Source: Streptomyces hyaluromycini (GTDB taxonomy: Bacteria > Actinomycetota > Actinomycetes > Streptomycetales > Streptomycetaceae). From it: a stretch of DNA of 64,000 nucleotides. Both the position numbers and the translations under genes were made by a program. Shown here one piece after another: positions 25,570 to 33,854 of the stretch. Position 1 is the first letter of the stretch. Each line of letters begins with the position of its first letter. The stretch lies in NCBI RefSeq assembly GCF_002217755.1, contig NZ_BCFL01000018.1, forward strand, positions 682,001 to 746,000. Direction: 5' to 3'. The notes under the pieces are model-generated. The model did no database searches. It was not told the DNA's origin and was given only the letters and a program-made list of their open reading frames with translations.

Positions 25570-26901
25570 TCAGCCCTTGTACGCCTTGGCCGCGGCGGTC
25601 TCCAGCTGTGCGGCGGCCGCCTTCGGGTCGGACGGGTCGGCGAGGAAGTCCTGGAGGATCTTCCACTCGCCGGCGCCCTTGGTGCCGCCGAAGGCCGCGG
25701 GTGCCTGGTCGGACATGTCGAAGCGGACCGAGTCGCCGCCGCCCACCAGGGACTTGGCGATCTCCCGGGTGACGTCGTCACTGTAGGAGGACAGGTCCAG
25801 GTTCTTGTTCGGGGACAGGAAGCCGCCCTCCTTCGCCCAGACGGCCGCGGCCTCCGGAGTGGCCAGGTACTCCAGGAGCTTCATGCCGGCCGTGGTGTTC
25901 TTGCCGGCCTTCAGGACGACCGCCGCGTCACCGCCGCTGACCACGGGCGCCGTGCCGCCGTCGACGGCCGGGAAGGGGAAGAACGTGGCGTCCGTGCCGA
26001 TCGTCTTGCCGAACTGGTCGTGCGCGACCCCGGCGACGAAGTCGCCCTCGTAGACCATGGCGGCCTCCGGCTTGGGCCCGAAGACCTTCTCGACGGAGCC
26101 CGGGAAGTCGGTGTTGAGGGCCTCCTTCTGGCCGCCCGCGATCAGCTGCTTGTCCTTGAAGAGGGTGCCGAGCGTGCCGAGTGCCTTGACCACGGACGCG
26201 TCGGTCCACGGGAGCTTGTGGGCGGCGAGGGCGTCGTACTTCTCGGGGCCGGCCTGGGAGAGGTAGATGTTCTCGAACCAGTCGGTGAGGGTCCAGCCGT
26301 CCTCGCCGCCTATGGAGAAGGCGGCGAGCCCCGAGTCGGAGACGGTGTGCCCGGCCTTCAGCAGGTCGGCCCAGGTGGTGGGCGGCTTGACGCCGGCCTG
26401 GTCGAGGGCGTCGGGGCTGTACCAGACGGTGGACTTGTCGGCGGCCTTGAAGTAGAGGCCGTAGAGAGTGCCGCCGACGCTGCCGTAGTTCTTCCAGACC
26501 GGCGCGAAGTTGCTGTCCACGGACTGCTGGGTGGTCTTGGAGAGCGGCTTGAGCCAGCCGCTCTTCGCGAACTGCTGGAGCACGCCGACCTGCGGGACCA
26601 TGACGACGTCGGGGGCGTTGCCGCCCTCGATCTTGCTGCCGATGACGGTGGAGACGTTGTCGCCGGTGGAGACGAACTGGGTCTTGGCGCCGGTCTTCGC
26701 GCTGAACGCGTCGAGGACCTTCTGGAAGCTCTTCAGTTCGTCGCCGGACCAGACGCCGGCCACGGTGACGGTCTGGCCGCTGAGCGCCTTGTCGCCGCCG
26801 CCGGCCGAGACCGGGCCGCCGCTGCCTCCGCAGGCGGTGGCGCCGAGCGCGAGGACGAGGGCGGTGCAGCCGGTGAGAAGGGTGGTACGTCGTCGCATCA
26901 T
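25570..26901 (-). CDS. Sugar-binding lipoprotein of ABC transporter (AglE-like)
   Basis: A 443-residue extracellular solute-binding protein, family 1. The signal MMRRRTTLLTGCTALVLALG leads to a lipobox ATAC followed by GGSGG, so the mature protein would be lipid-anchored at the Cys. The body has the two-lobe pattern seen in NAPDVVMVPQVGVLQQFAKSGWLKPL and WYSPDALDQAGVKPPTTWADL, with late motifs VVSGGDAAVVLKAGKNTTAGMKLLEYLATPEAA. It binds an oligosaccharide, probably an alpha-glucoside given the glucosidase next door, and hands it to the two permeases downstream. Start ATG 26901 has AAGGGA about 10 bases upstream. It follows the glucosidase by 44 bases. Confidence 0.93.
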   Translation of the reverse strand: MMRRRTTLLTGCTALVLALGATACGGSGGPVSAGGGDKALSGQTVTVAGVWSGDELKSFQKVLDAFSAKTGAKTQFVSTGDNVSTVIGSKIEGGNAPDVVMVPQVGVLQQFAKSGWLKPLSKTTQQSVDSNFAPVWKNYGSVGGTLYGLYFKAADKSTVWYSPDALDQAGVKPPTTWADLLKAGHTVSDSGLAAFSIGGEDGWTLTDWFENIYLSQAGPEKYDALAAHKLPWTDASVVKALGTLGTLFKDKQLIAGGQKEALNTDFPGSVEKVFGPKPEAAMVYEGDFVAGVAHDQFGKTIGTDATFFPFPAVDGGTAPVVSGGDAAVVLKAGKNTTAGMKLLEYLATPEAAAVWAKEGGFLSPNKNLDLSSYSDDVTREIAKSLVGGGDSVRFDMSDQAPAAFGGTKGAGEWKILQDFLADPSDPKAAAAQLETAAAKAYKG

Positions 26902-26945
26902 CGTTGATGTCCCTTCGGAAAAGCACGAGTTGAACGGGGGCGGGG

Positions 26946-28637
26946 TCAGAGGTCGTTGATCCACCAGGCGGCGGTGGAGCCGGGCAGTACTCCGGCGGGG
27001 CAGGGGCCGCTGGCGAGCAGGGGGGTGCCGGAGACGGGGGCGGGGGTGGGCGCCGTACCGAAGTTGACGGCGCAGACCAGGCCGTCGCCGCGGTTCAGGC
27101 CGTCGCCGCGGACGAAGCCGAGGACGCCGGGCGGGGTGTCCAGCCACTCCAGCGCGCCGTCTCCCAACTGGGGCAGCCGGGACCTGAGTTGGAGTCCGTC
27201 GCGGTACAGGTGCCAGAAGGAGCGGGTGTCGGCGAGGGCGCGGTCGGTGGCGTACTCGGCGAAGTAGTCGGGCTGCGGCAGCCAGGGCCGGGCCCCCTCG
27301 GCGCCGGAGGTGAAGCCGAACGGGGAGGCCTGGCCCGACCACGGAAGCGGGACCCGGCAGCCGTCGCGGATCCGGGCCCGGCTGCCGGTGCGCCGGAAGA
27401 TCGGGTCGGTGAGCACGTCGTCGGGCAGGTCGACGACCTCGGGCAGGCCCAGTTCCTCGCCCTGGTAGATGTAGGCGGCGCCGGGCAGCGCCAGCATCAG
27501 CAGGGCGGCGGCGCGGGCGCGGGCGGCGCCGAGTCCGCTGCCCTCGGGGGTGGGTTCGCCGTAGCGGGTGACCGTGCGGACCTGGTCGTGGTTGTTGAGG
27601 ACCCAGGTGACCGTGGAGCCGGTGCCGGCGATGTCCTGCATGGCCTCGCCGATGACCTTGCGGAAGGCGTCGGCGTTCCACGGCGCGCTCAGCAGGTCGA
27701 AGAAGAAGGCCTGGTGGAGCTCGTCGGGGCGGACGTACAGCGCGTGGTCGCGGGCGGTGGGCACCGACACCTCGCCGACGAGGAGGCGTTCGCGCCCGTC
27801 GCGTGCCGTGTACTCCTCGCACACCGCGCGCCAGTGCCGCCAGACGTCGTGCACCTCGGGCTGGTTCCAGGCGAGGGGGTTGACCGAGTCACGGGTGCGG
27901 GCGTCGGCCTCCGGGTCCGGGGAGTCGGGCAGTTCGGGGTGCTTGAAGAGGCCGGCGGCGACGTCGACACGGAAACCGTCGACGCCCCGGTCCAGCCAGA
28001 AGCGGAGCACCTGGTCGAACTCGGCGGCGACCTCGGGGGTGCGCCAGTTCCAGTCGGGCTGCTCGGGCGCGAACATGTGCAGGTACCACTGCCCGGGCCG
28101 GCCGTCCGCCTCGGTGACCCGGGTCCAGGCCGGGCCGCCGAACATGGAGTGCCAGTTGTTGGGCGGTTCGGAGCCGTCGGGACCCCGGCCGTCGGCGAAG
28201 TGGAAGCGGCCGCGCTCCCGGCTGCCGGGTGCGGCGGCGAGGGCCTGCCGGAACCACGGGTGCTCGTCGGAGCAGTGGTTGGGGACGATGTCCAGCAGCA
28301 CCTTCATGCCGAGCCGCCGGGCGGCCGCCGTCAGCAGGTCGAACTCGGCGAGGTCGCCGAAGAGCGGGTCCACGTCGCAGTAGCCGGCCACGTCGTAGCC
28401 GTGGTCGTGCTGCGGCGAGGGATAGAAGGGGCTCAGCCAGATCCCGTCGACACCGAGCTTCTTCAGGTACGGCAGCCCGGCCCGGACGCCGGCCAGATCG
28501 CCGATGCCGTCGCCGGTGCTGTCCAGGAAGCTGCGGACGTACACCTGGTAGATCACTGCGTCACGCCACCAAGGGTGCCGGTTCAACACGTTGTTCAACC
28601 CGTTGACCTGTCTCTGCGAAGGGCAGCAGTTATGCAT
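26946..28637 (-). CDS. GH13 alpha-glucosidase (AglA-like)
   Basis: A family GH13 alpha-glucosidase/oligo-1,6-glucosidase-like enzyme of about 563 residues. Conserved regions: WWRDAVIYQVYVRSF at the N terminus, DIVPNHCSDEHPWF, GFRVDVAAGLFK (nucleophile Asp about 225), LLVGEVSVP (acid/base Glu) and VLNNHDQVR (transition-state Asp). It would hydrolyse terminal alpha-glucosidic bonds of imported oligosaccharides in the cytosol. The start is uncertain. ATG 28637 could be leaderless, since TTGACA lies about 30 bases upstream; GTG 28589 gives 547 residues, nearer the family length. No clear ribosome site supports either. Two tandem 12-base repeats fall in this N-terminal stretch and may be an operator. 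Confidence 0.9.
   Translation of the reverse strand: MHNCCPSQRQVNGLNNVLNRHPWWRDAVIYQVYVRSFLDSTGDGIGDLAGVRAGLPYLKKLGVDGIWLSPFYPSPQHDHGYDVAGYCDVDPLFGDLAEFDLLTAAARRLGMKVLLDIVPNHCSDEHPWFRQALAAAPGSRERGRFHFADGRGPDGSEPPNNWHSMFGGPAWTRVTEADGRPGQWYLHMFAPEQPDWNWRTPEVAAEFDQVLRFWLDRGVDGFRVDVAAGLFKHPELPDSPDPEADARTRDSVNPLAWNQPEVHDVWRHWRAVCEEYTARDGRERLLVGEVSVPTARDHALYVRPDELHQAFFFDLLSAPWNADAFRKVIGEAMQDIAGTGSTVTWVLNNHDQVRTVTRYGEPTPEGSGLGAARARAAALLMLALPGAAYIYQGEELGLPEVVDLPDDVLTDPIFRRTGSRARIRDGCRVPLPWSGQASPFGFTSGAEGARPWLPQPDYFAEYATDRALADTRSFWHLYRDGLQLRSRLPQLGDGALEWLDTPPGVLGFVRGDGLNRGDGLVCAVNFGTAPTPAPVSGTPLLASGPCPAGVLPGSTAAWWINDL
28581..28604. promoter_or_regulatory. Tandem operator-like repeats at glucosidase start
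   Basis: Two adjacent 12-base units of the form GTTCAACNCGTT (28581-28592 and 28593-28604) each contain the dyad CAAC-N2-GTTG. They overlap the annotated N terminus of the glucosidase, just after its likely promoter. Spacing of 12 bases puts them near one helical turn apart. A LacI- or ROK-type repressor is a plausible binder; none is encoded in the operon. Confidence 0.45.
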
Positions 28638-28659
28638 GCATGTTAAGTAGGCGTGTCGA

Positions 28660-28665
28660 GAGGGT
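28660..28665 (-). promoter_or_regulatory. Likely -35 box of the glucosidase operon
   Basis: Read on the minus strand, a consensus TTGACA lies here, about 25-30 bases before the ATG at 28637, with TACTTAAC-like sequence in -10 position. Transcription would begin at or next to that ATG, consistent with leaderless translation or a later start. Confidence 0.45.
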
Positions 28666-28782
28666 GTCAACGAGTAGAGCAGAAGCTACTGCCAAGTTGG
28701 GCGGCCATGTCAGGAAATATTGCCCCTCGAAGGACACAGAAGAGACCGTCGCGTTACCTAACAAGTAACTAGCGGCAGGTAT

Positions 28783-30054
28783 CTATCGATCGGAGAGGGC
28801 GGCCAGTTCCCGTGCCAGTCGGCGCACCGCCGCCGCGGGCGTCTCGTGCCCGGTCATCGCGTCGTGCACGACGGCCTGCACCACCAGGCTGACCTGGTCG
28901 TAGCGCGGGCTCTTGGGGCGCGGCCGGGCCGCCTGCACGCTGGCCCGCAGCGTCGGCAGATAGGGGAACTCCCGGATCAGCGCGGGGTCGTCGTACAGCG
29001 CGGCGCGCACCGGCGGCAGGGCGCCGCGGGTGAGGACCTGGCGCTGCACGGGCGCGCTGGTGAGGTACGCGATCAGCCGCGCGGCCGAGTCGGGGTGCCG
29101 GGCATGCGTGTTGACGGCCAGGTTGGAGCCGCCGAGGACACTGGTCCCCGGCCCGTCGGGCCCGGGCAGCGGTACGGCACCGATCTTGCCGGCGACCGCG
29201 GAGCCCCGGGCCGAGGCGCCGACGTACGCGTACGGCCAGTTGCGCAGGAAGAGCAGGTGGCCGTCCTGGAAGGCCTGCTTGGACTCCTCCTCCGTGTACG
29301 TCAGCGCGGCCTTCGGGATCCAGCCCTCCCGCACCCCGCGGGTGAGGAACCCGATGCCCTCGCGGGCCGCCGCGGAGTCGACGGTGACCTTGGCGCCCTC
29401 GTCCCCGAGGATGGTTCCGCCGGCCGAGTAGACGGCCTCGGCGGCGTTCACGGTGAGCCCCTCGTAGGGCAGAAACTGGCCCGCGTAGCCGCCGAGTCCG
29501 TACTTCGGCGCGATGGTCTTCGCGTCCTGCTCCAGCTCGGCCCAGGTGCGCGGCGGGCGCACCCCCTCCTTGGCGAGGATGTCCGCGCGGTACAGGAGCA
29601 GGCCGGCGTTGGTGACGTACGGGACCGCGTACAGCCGTCCGTCGTAGGTCGCCGTGTCGACGACCCTCGGCAGGAAGGTGCTCAGCGGGAAGCGGTCGCG
29701 GGGCAGCGGCCGGATCCAGCCCGCCGCGGCGAACTCCGAGGTCCAGGCGACGTCGATGTTGAGGACGTCGAACCGGCTGCGGTCGCCGCCGCGCAGGTCG
29801 GTGACCATCTGCGCATGGGCCTCGTCGGCGGAGTCGGGGAGTTCGACGAGGGTGACCCGCTCGCCCGGGTGGGTGCGGTTCCAGCCCTCCAGGAGCGGGC
29901 CGAGGTAGCCCGTGAGGTCCCCGGCGGTGGCCACGGTCAGCGGGCCGCGCCCCCCGCCGGCCCCCTGTCCGGAGTGTGCGCCGGAGGCGACGTATCCGGT
30001 CATGACCACGACGAGAGCGAGGAGGCCCCTACCCGCGGCACGCAACCACCGCAT
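28783..30054 (-). CDS. Extracellular solute-binding protein, sugar type, orphan
   Basis: A 423-residue solute-binding protein, family 1. The N terminus is a basic region and a hydrophobic segment (RWLRAAGRGLLALVVVMTGYVASGA), with no Cys, so it looks secreted or membrane-anchored rather than a lipoprotein, unusual for a Gram-positive binding protein. Body motifs: FDVLNIDVAWTSEFAAAGWIRPL, VPYVTNAGLLLYRADILAKEG, PRTWAELEQDAKTIA, and GGSNLAVNTHARHPDSAARLIAYLTS. ATG 30054 follows GGGAGGAACCT, a strong ribosome site. It has no permease gene of its own; it sits upstream of the glucosidase operon with about 145 bases between and may share its permeases or another system. Divergent from padR at 30181. 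Confidence 0.9.
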   Translation of the reverse strand: MRWLRAAGRGLLALVVVMTGYVASGAHSGQGAGGGRGPLTVATAGDLTGYLGPLLEGWNRTHPGERVTLVELPDSADEAHAQMVTDLRGGDRSRFDVLNIDVAWTSEFAAAGWIRPLPRDRFPLSTFLPRVVDTATYDGRLYAVPYVTNAGLLLYRADILAKEGVRPPRTWAELEQDAKTIAPKYGLGGYAGQFLPYEGLTVNAAEAVYSAGGTILGDEGAKVTVDSAAAREGIGFLTRGVREGWIPKAALTYTEEESKQAFQDGHLLFLRNWPYAYVGASARGSAVAGKIGAVPLPGPDGPGTSVLGGSNLAVNTHARHPDSAARLIAYLTSAPVQRQVLTRGALPPVRAALYDDPALIREFPYLPTLRASVQAARPRPKSPRYDQVSLVVQAVVHDAMTGHETPAAAVRRLARELAALSDR

Positions 30055-30115
30055 AGGTTCCTCCCTGTGCACCGCGACCGCACGGGGCACCTTCACCCCG
30101 AGTCGGAGGCCATGT

Positions 30116-30130
30116 ATACCTGTTAGGTAT
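30116..30130. promoter_or_regulatory. Palindromic operator between binding-protein gene and padR
   Basis: ATACCTGTTAGGTAT is a perfect dyad (6-base arms, GTT centre) midway between the divergent starts at 30054 and 30181. A GATACT -10-like box for padR follows directly. The position suits repression of both promoters by the PadR protein encoded next to it. Confidence 0.6.
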
Positions 30131-30180
30131 GGGCGATACTAGGGTGCGGAGCACAATCGGTAGACAGGAGGACTGCACAC

Positions 30181-30696
30181 GTGCGCCTGCCCCTCCTGGC
30201 ACTCCTCGCGCGCGGTCCGGCCCACGGCTACGAGCTGAAGCAGGACCTTGAGCAACTGCTGGGCTCCGCGTACCCTCAGCCGAACATCGGCCAGGTCTAC
30301 GTGACCCTGGGCCGCCTGGAGAAGCAGGGGCTGATCGAGGGCGAGGACGTCGAGCAGTCCAGCCGTCCCAACAAGAAGGTCTACCACCTCACCGAGGCCG
30401 GGCAGGACGAACTCCGCGCCTGGTTCGAGAAACCCGAGGACGAGCCCCGGGTGCGGGACGAGTTCTTCATGAAGCTGGCGCTCGCTCCGCGGACCGGACT
30501 CGCCGACCAGATCGCCCTGATCAACCGGCAGCGTCGGCAGTACCTGACCACCATGCGCAGCCTGTCGAAGCTGGCCGCCGCCGAGAACCGCGACAACCGG
30601 ATCGCCCACCTGCTGATCGAGGGCGCGATGCTGCACCTGCAGGCCGACCTGGACTGGCTGGAACGGTGCCAGGAGGAACTGGAGGAGTTGGAATGA
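30181..30696 (+). CDS. PadR-family transcriptional regulator
   Basis: A 171-residue PadR regulator. The winged helix is at the very N terminus (LPLLALLARGPAHGYELKQDLEQLLG, NIGQVYVTLGRLEKQGLIEGE, wing around NKKVYHLTEAGQDEL). The C-terminal part (95-171) is helical and mediates dimerisation. GTG 30181 is preceded by AGGAGGA. It is translationally coupled to the ABC ATPase gene (ATGA overlap), which is followed by an FtsX-type permease. PadR-ABC-FtsX modules are common in Streptomyces and usually self-repressed through a dyad like that at 30116-30130. Confidence 0.93.
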   Translation: MRLPLLALLARGPAHGYELKQDLEQLLGSAYPQPNIGQVYVTLGRLEKQGLIEGEDVEQSSRPNKKVYHLTEAGQDELRAWFEKPEDEPRVRDEFFMKLALAPRTGLADQIALINRQRRQYLTTMRSLSKLAAAENRDNRIAHLLIEGAMLHLQADLDWLERCQEELEELE

Positions 30697-31472
30697 GCGA
30701 GACTCCCGCTCCTGCGCCGCGCGCCGAGGGCCCGGCCACTCCTGTGCTGCGCGCCGAGGGCCTGGTCAAGACACACCACGGCGAGGGCGCCTCGGCCCGT
30801 GCCGTACGCGGGGTGGACCTCGCCCTGCGGCCGGGCGAGTTCGTCGCCGTCACCGGTCCGTCCGGGGCCGGCAAGTCGACGCTGCTGCACCTGCTGGGCG
30901 GACTCCAGCGGCCGGACGCCGGCAGCGTCTGGCTGGACGGCACCCGCGCGGACGACTGGAGCGAGGCCCGCTGGGCCGTGGAGCGCCGCAAGCGGATCGG
31001 GATCGTCTTCCAGTTCTTCAACCTGGTGTCGAACCTGTCGGTCGCCGACAACGTGGAGCTGCCCGCACTGCTCGCCGGTGTCCCCCCGAAGCAGGCGCGC
31101 GCCAAACGCATCGAACTCCTGGCCGAACTGGGCCTCGACGGCAAGGACCGCAGCCTGCCCGGCGAACTGTCCGGCGGCGAACAACAGCGGGTCGCGCTCG
31201 CCCGCGCCCTGGTCAACCACCCCCCGCTCCTCCTCGCCGACGAACCCGCGGGCAGCCTGGACAGCAAGGGCACCCGCGAGGTGATGCGACTCCTTTCCCG
31301 CTTCCACGGCCGCGGCCAGACGATCCTGCTGGTCACCCATGACGCCCGGCTGGCCAGCGCCGCGGACCGGGTGATCAGCTTCTTCGACGGCCGGATAGCC
31401 GACGACGCGGAACTGGACGGCATGCCCACCCGCGGCACCGGGATATCCGGCGTGCTGGAACTGACGGACTGA
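30693..31472 (+). CDS. ABC transporter ATP-binding protein, LolD/MacB type
   Basis: A 259-residue ABC ATPase. Walker A is TGPSGAGKSTLLHLL (about 52), signature LSGGEQQRVALARAL (about 152), Walker B LLLADEPAGSLD (about 173), switch His in ILLVTHDARLA. The Q-loop motif IVFQFFNLV and EPAGSLD are typical of the LolD/MacB family, which pairs with FtsX-type permeases and works as a mechanotransmitter on lipoproteins, peptides or envelope stress rather than as a classical importer. ATG 30693 overlaps the padR stop; the alternative at 30666 lies inside padR and has no advantage. The permease gene follows 47 bases later. Confidence 0.95.
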   Translation: MSETPAPAPRAEGPATPVLRAEGLVKTHHGEGASARAVRGVDLALRPGEFVAVTGPSGAGKSTLLHLLGGLQRPDAGSVWLDGTRADDWSEARWAVERRKRIGIVFQFFNLVSNLSVADNVELPALLAGVPPKQARAKRIELLAELGLDGKDRSLPGELSGGEQQRVALARALVNHPPLLLADEPAGSLDSKGTREVMRLLSRFHGRGQTILLVTHDARLASAADRVISFFDGRIADDAELDGMPTRGTGISGVLELTD

Positions 31473-31519
31473 CGGACCGACATGCGGACGTACGACGTCC
31501 CCCGAAGGGGCTGAGCCGT

Positions 31520-33823
31520 ATGCGGGCGACCTTGCGCTGGGCACACTCCGATCTGCGCACACACCGCGGCGAGGCGCTGTTCCTGGTCCTGGCCACGGTA
31601 GGAATCGTCCTCTCCCTGCTCCTCGCAACAGCCCTGTTCGGCTACGCCACCAACCCCTGGCAGCGCGTCTTCGAGCAGAGCCGCGGCGCCCACGTATGGC
31701 TGCACACCTCCCGGTCCGCACAGCTGTCGAAGCTCACCGGGCTGGACGGCGTCGAATCCGAGGCCGGCCCGTACGCCACCGAGACCACCACCCTCACCTC
31801 CCACGGCACCCGAGCCGCCGTGGAACTCCGCGCCACCCCCCAGCACCTCACGATCGCCCGCCCGCTCCTCCTCTCCGGCCACTGGCTCGACCCGGCGAGC
31901 CCCGACGGCGTGGTCCTGGAGAGCCATCTGGCCCGCGCCCTGCTCGCCGAGCCCGGCGACACGCTCACCCTGCTGGGCACCGCCCGGACGGTGACCGTAC
32001 TCGGCATCGCCGACAGCGCCGAGCCGCGCTACGACCCGGACGAGCAGCCCGGCCTGGTCTGGGCCCCTCCCTCAGTCGTCCACACCCCGAACGGCCAGGT
32101 CATCGGCCTGCGCCTGACCAACCCCGACGACACGGACTACGCCGTGCAGCGCGCCGTGACCGTCCTGGGCGCCGGCGTGATCGGCGAGGTCGCCACCTGG
32201 CAGCAGGCGCGCGCCGAGGCACAGGGCGACAACCGGCTGCTCGGCCAGGTACTGGGCCTGTTCGGCCTGGGCGCACTGATAGCCGCGGGCCTGGCGGTCC
32301 ACGGCGCGATCACCACCCGCATCCGCGGCCACCTCCGCGACATCTCCATCCTCAAAGCCATCGGCTTCACCCCGGACCAGGTGGTCCGCGTCTTCCTCCT
32401 CCAGCACATCGCCTACGCACTCCTCGGCGCGGTGACCGCAGCCGCCCTGACGCGATCCCTGGGCAGCAGACTCCCCGGCCGCCTCGGCGACGCGATCGCC
32501 CTCTGGCAGAGCCTGCCCGGTCACGCGGTGACACTCGTGGCGATCCCGGCCGGCGCGGTCCTGTTCATAGCCGCAACCACAGGCCTGGCAGCCTGGCGCG
32601 CGGGCCGCGTCCCACCGGTACCGACACCCCTCCCCTCGGTCCGGGGCGGCGCCGCCACCCCGCAGGCGGGCGCGCGGCTCTCGGCCCTTGCCCGCCGCGC
32701 CCTGGGCCTGCGGGTACCCCCCGCACTGGTCCTGGGCTGGCACACCGCCTTCGCCCGCCGCACACGCTCACTGACGACAGTGGCGCGTCTGGCCCTCCCC
32801 CTCCTCCTCATCGTCGTGGCGATGAGCGCGTGGACCACGATCAGCCGCTTCCACAGCGAACCCGGCCGGATCGGCCTCCCGGCCGCGCTCACCGTCCACG
32901 CGGACGCGGGCCTCGACGACCGGGACACCCGCGCCCTGCTGGCCCGCGACCCACAGGTCGCCGCCGCCTACCCGGGCGTAGAGGTGGCCGCACTGGTCCC
33001 GGGCCAGACGGCCACGATCGCCCTGCGCGGCTTCGGCACCCACCAGGCCCCCTACCCGTACGCACTCGCCGAAGGCCGTCCCGCCCGCGGCGCCGACGAG
33101 GCGGTGGCCGGCCAGGGCCTGCTCGACCTGCTGGACGTGCGCGTCGGCGACTGGGTACGGATGACCGTCAGCAACCAGCCGCAGATCCTGCACATCGTCG
33201 GCCGCAGCATCGAGACGGAGAACGCCGGCCGGGTCATCTCCACGTCCCTGGACACCCTGCGCGAGAACGACCCCACGCTCACGCCCACCCTCTACCAGGT
33301 CCGACTGCGCCCCGGCACCGACGTAAGCCAGGCCGCCCACCGCCTGACCACCGCCGGCCACGGCCGCCTGGACGTGCACACCGTGACCAACCCGGCGGAC
33401 GGCCTCTCCCCCCTGCGCGGAGTGGCGGCCGGCGTGATCGCCGTCCTCGCCCTGATCGGCCTGATCGAACTCCTCACCACCATCGGCGGCACGGTACGCG
33501 AGGGCGAACGCGACCTGCTCGCCCTCAAGGCCATAGGCCTCTCCCCCCGCCAGATCACGGCGATCACCGTCACGGCCACCGGCTGCACAGCTCTGGCCGC
33601 GGCCCTGGCGGGCACGGCCCTCGGCACCCCCCTCGCCCACTGGCTGATCAACACCCAGGGCAGATCGAGCGGCATCGGCGCGGGCATCGCACAGGGCCCG
33701 CCGCTGGTACTGCTGGCCGCGTTCGGCACGGCGGCGGTCGTCGGCGCGGCGGCCCTGTCCGCCCTCCCGGCAACCCGAGCGGCCCGCCGCCGCCTGACGG
33801 ACACGCTGAGCGCGGTGGCCTGA
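31520..33823 (+). CDS. FtsX-like ABC transporter permease
   Basis: A 767-residue membrane protein with two FtsX domains. There is a membrane segment near residues 20-45 followed by a large extracellular domain, a first FtsX bundle (about 245-365, FGLGALIAAGLAVHGAITTRIRGHLRDISILKAIGFTPDQV), a second extracellular domain, and a second bundle (about 635-760, GLIELLTTIGGTVREGERDLLALKAIGLSPRQI). Such permeases with a LolD-like ATPase export antimicrobial peptides or lipoproteins or sense envelope stress. ATG 31520 is preceded by GAAGGGGCTGAG. Last gene of the padR operon and converges on the DUF574 gene, leaving 31 bases. Confidence 0.93.
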   Translation: MRATLRWAHSDLRTHRGEALFLVLATVGIVLSLLLATALFGYATNPWQRVFEQSRGAHVWLHTSRSAQLSKLTGLDGVESEAGPYATETTTLTSHGTRAAVELRATPQHLTIARPLLLSGHWLDPASPDGVVLESHLARALLAEPGDTLTLLGTARTVTVLGIADSAEPRYDPDEQPGLVWAPPSVVHTPNGQVIGLRLTNPDDTDYAVQRAVTVLGAGVIGEVATWQQARAEAQGDNRLLGQVLGLFGLGALIAAGLAVHGAITTRIRGHLRDISILKAIGFTPDQVVRVFLLQHIAYALLGAVTAAALTRSLGSRLPGRLGDAIALWQSLPGHAVTLVAIPAGAVLFIAATTGLAAWRAGRVPPVPTPLPSVRGGAATPQAGARLSALARRALGLRVPPALVLGWHTAFARRTRSLTTVARLALPLLLIVVAMSAWTTISRFHSEPGRIGLPAALTVHADAGLDDRDTRALLARDPQVAAAYPGVEVAALVPGQTATIALRGFGTHQAPYPYALAEGRPARGADEAVAGQGLLDLLDVRVGDWVRMTVSNQPQILHIVGRSIETENAGRVISTSLDTLRENDPTLTPTLYQVRLRPGTDVSQAAHRLTTAGHGRLDVHTVTNPADGLSPLRGVAAGVIAVLALIGLIELLTTIGGTVREGERDLLALKAIGLSPRQITAITVTATGCTALAAALAGTALGTPLAHWLINTQGRSSGIGAGIAQGPPLVLLAAFGTAAVVGAAALSALPATRAARRRLTDTLSAVA

Positions 33824-33854
33824 GCCGCACTCCTAGCGTTACGGCTTCCGCACG

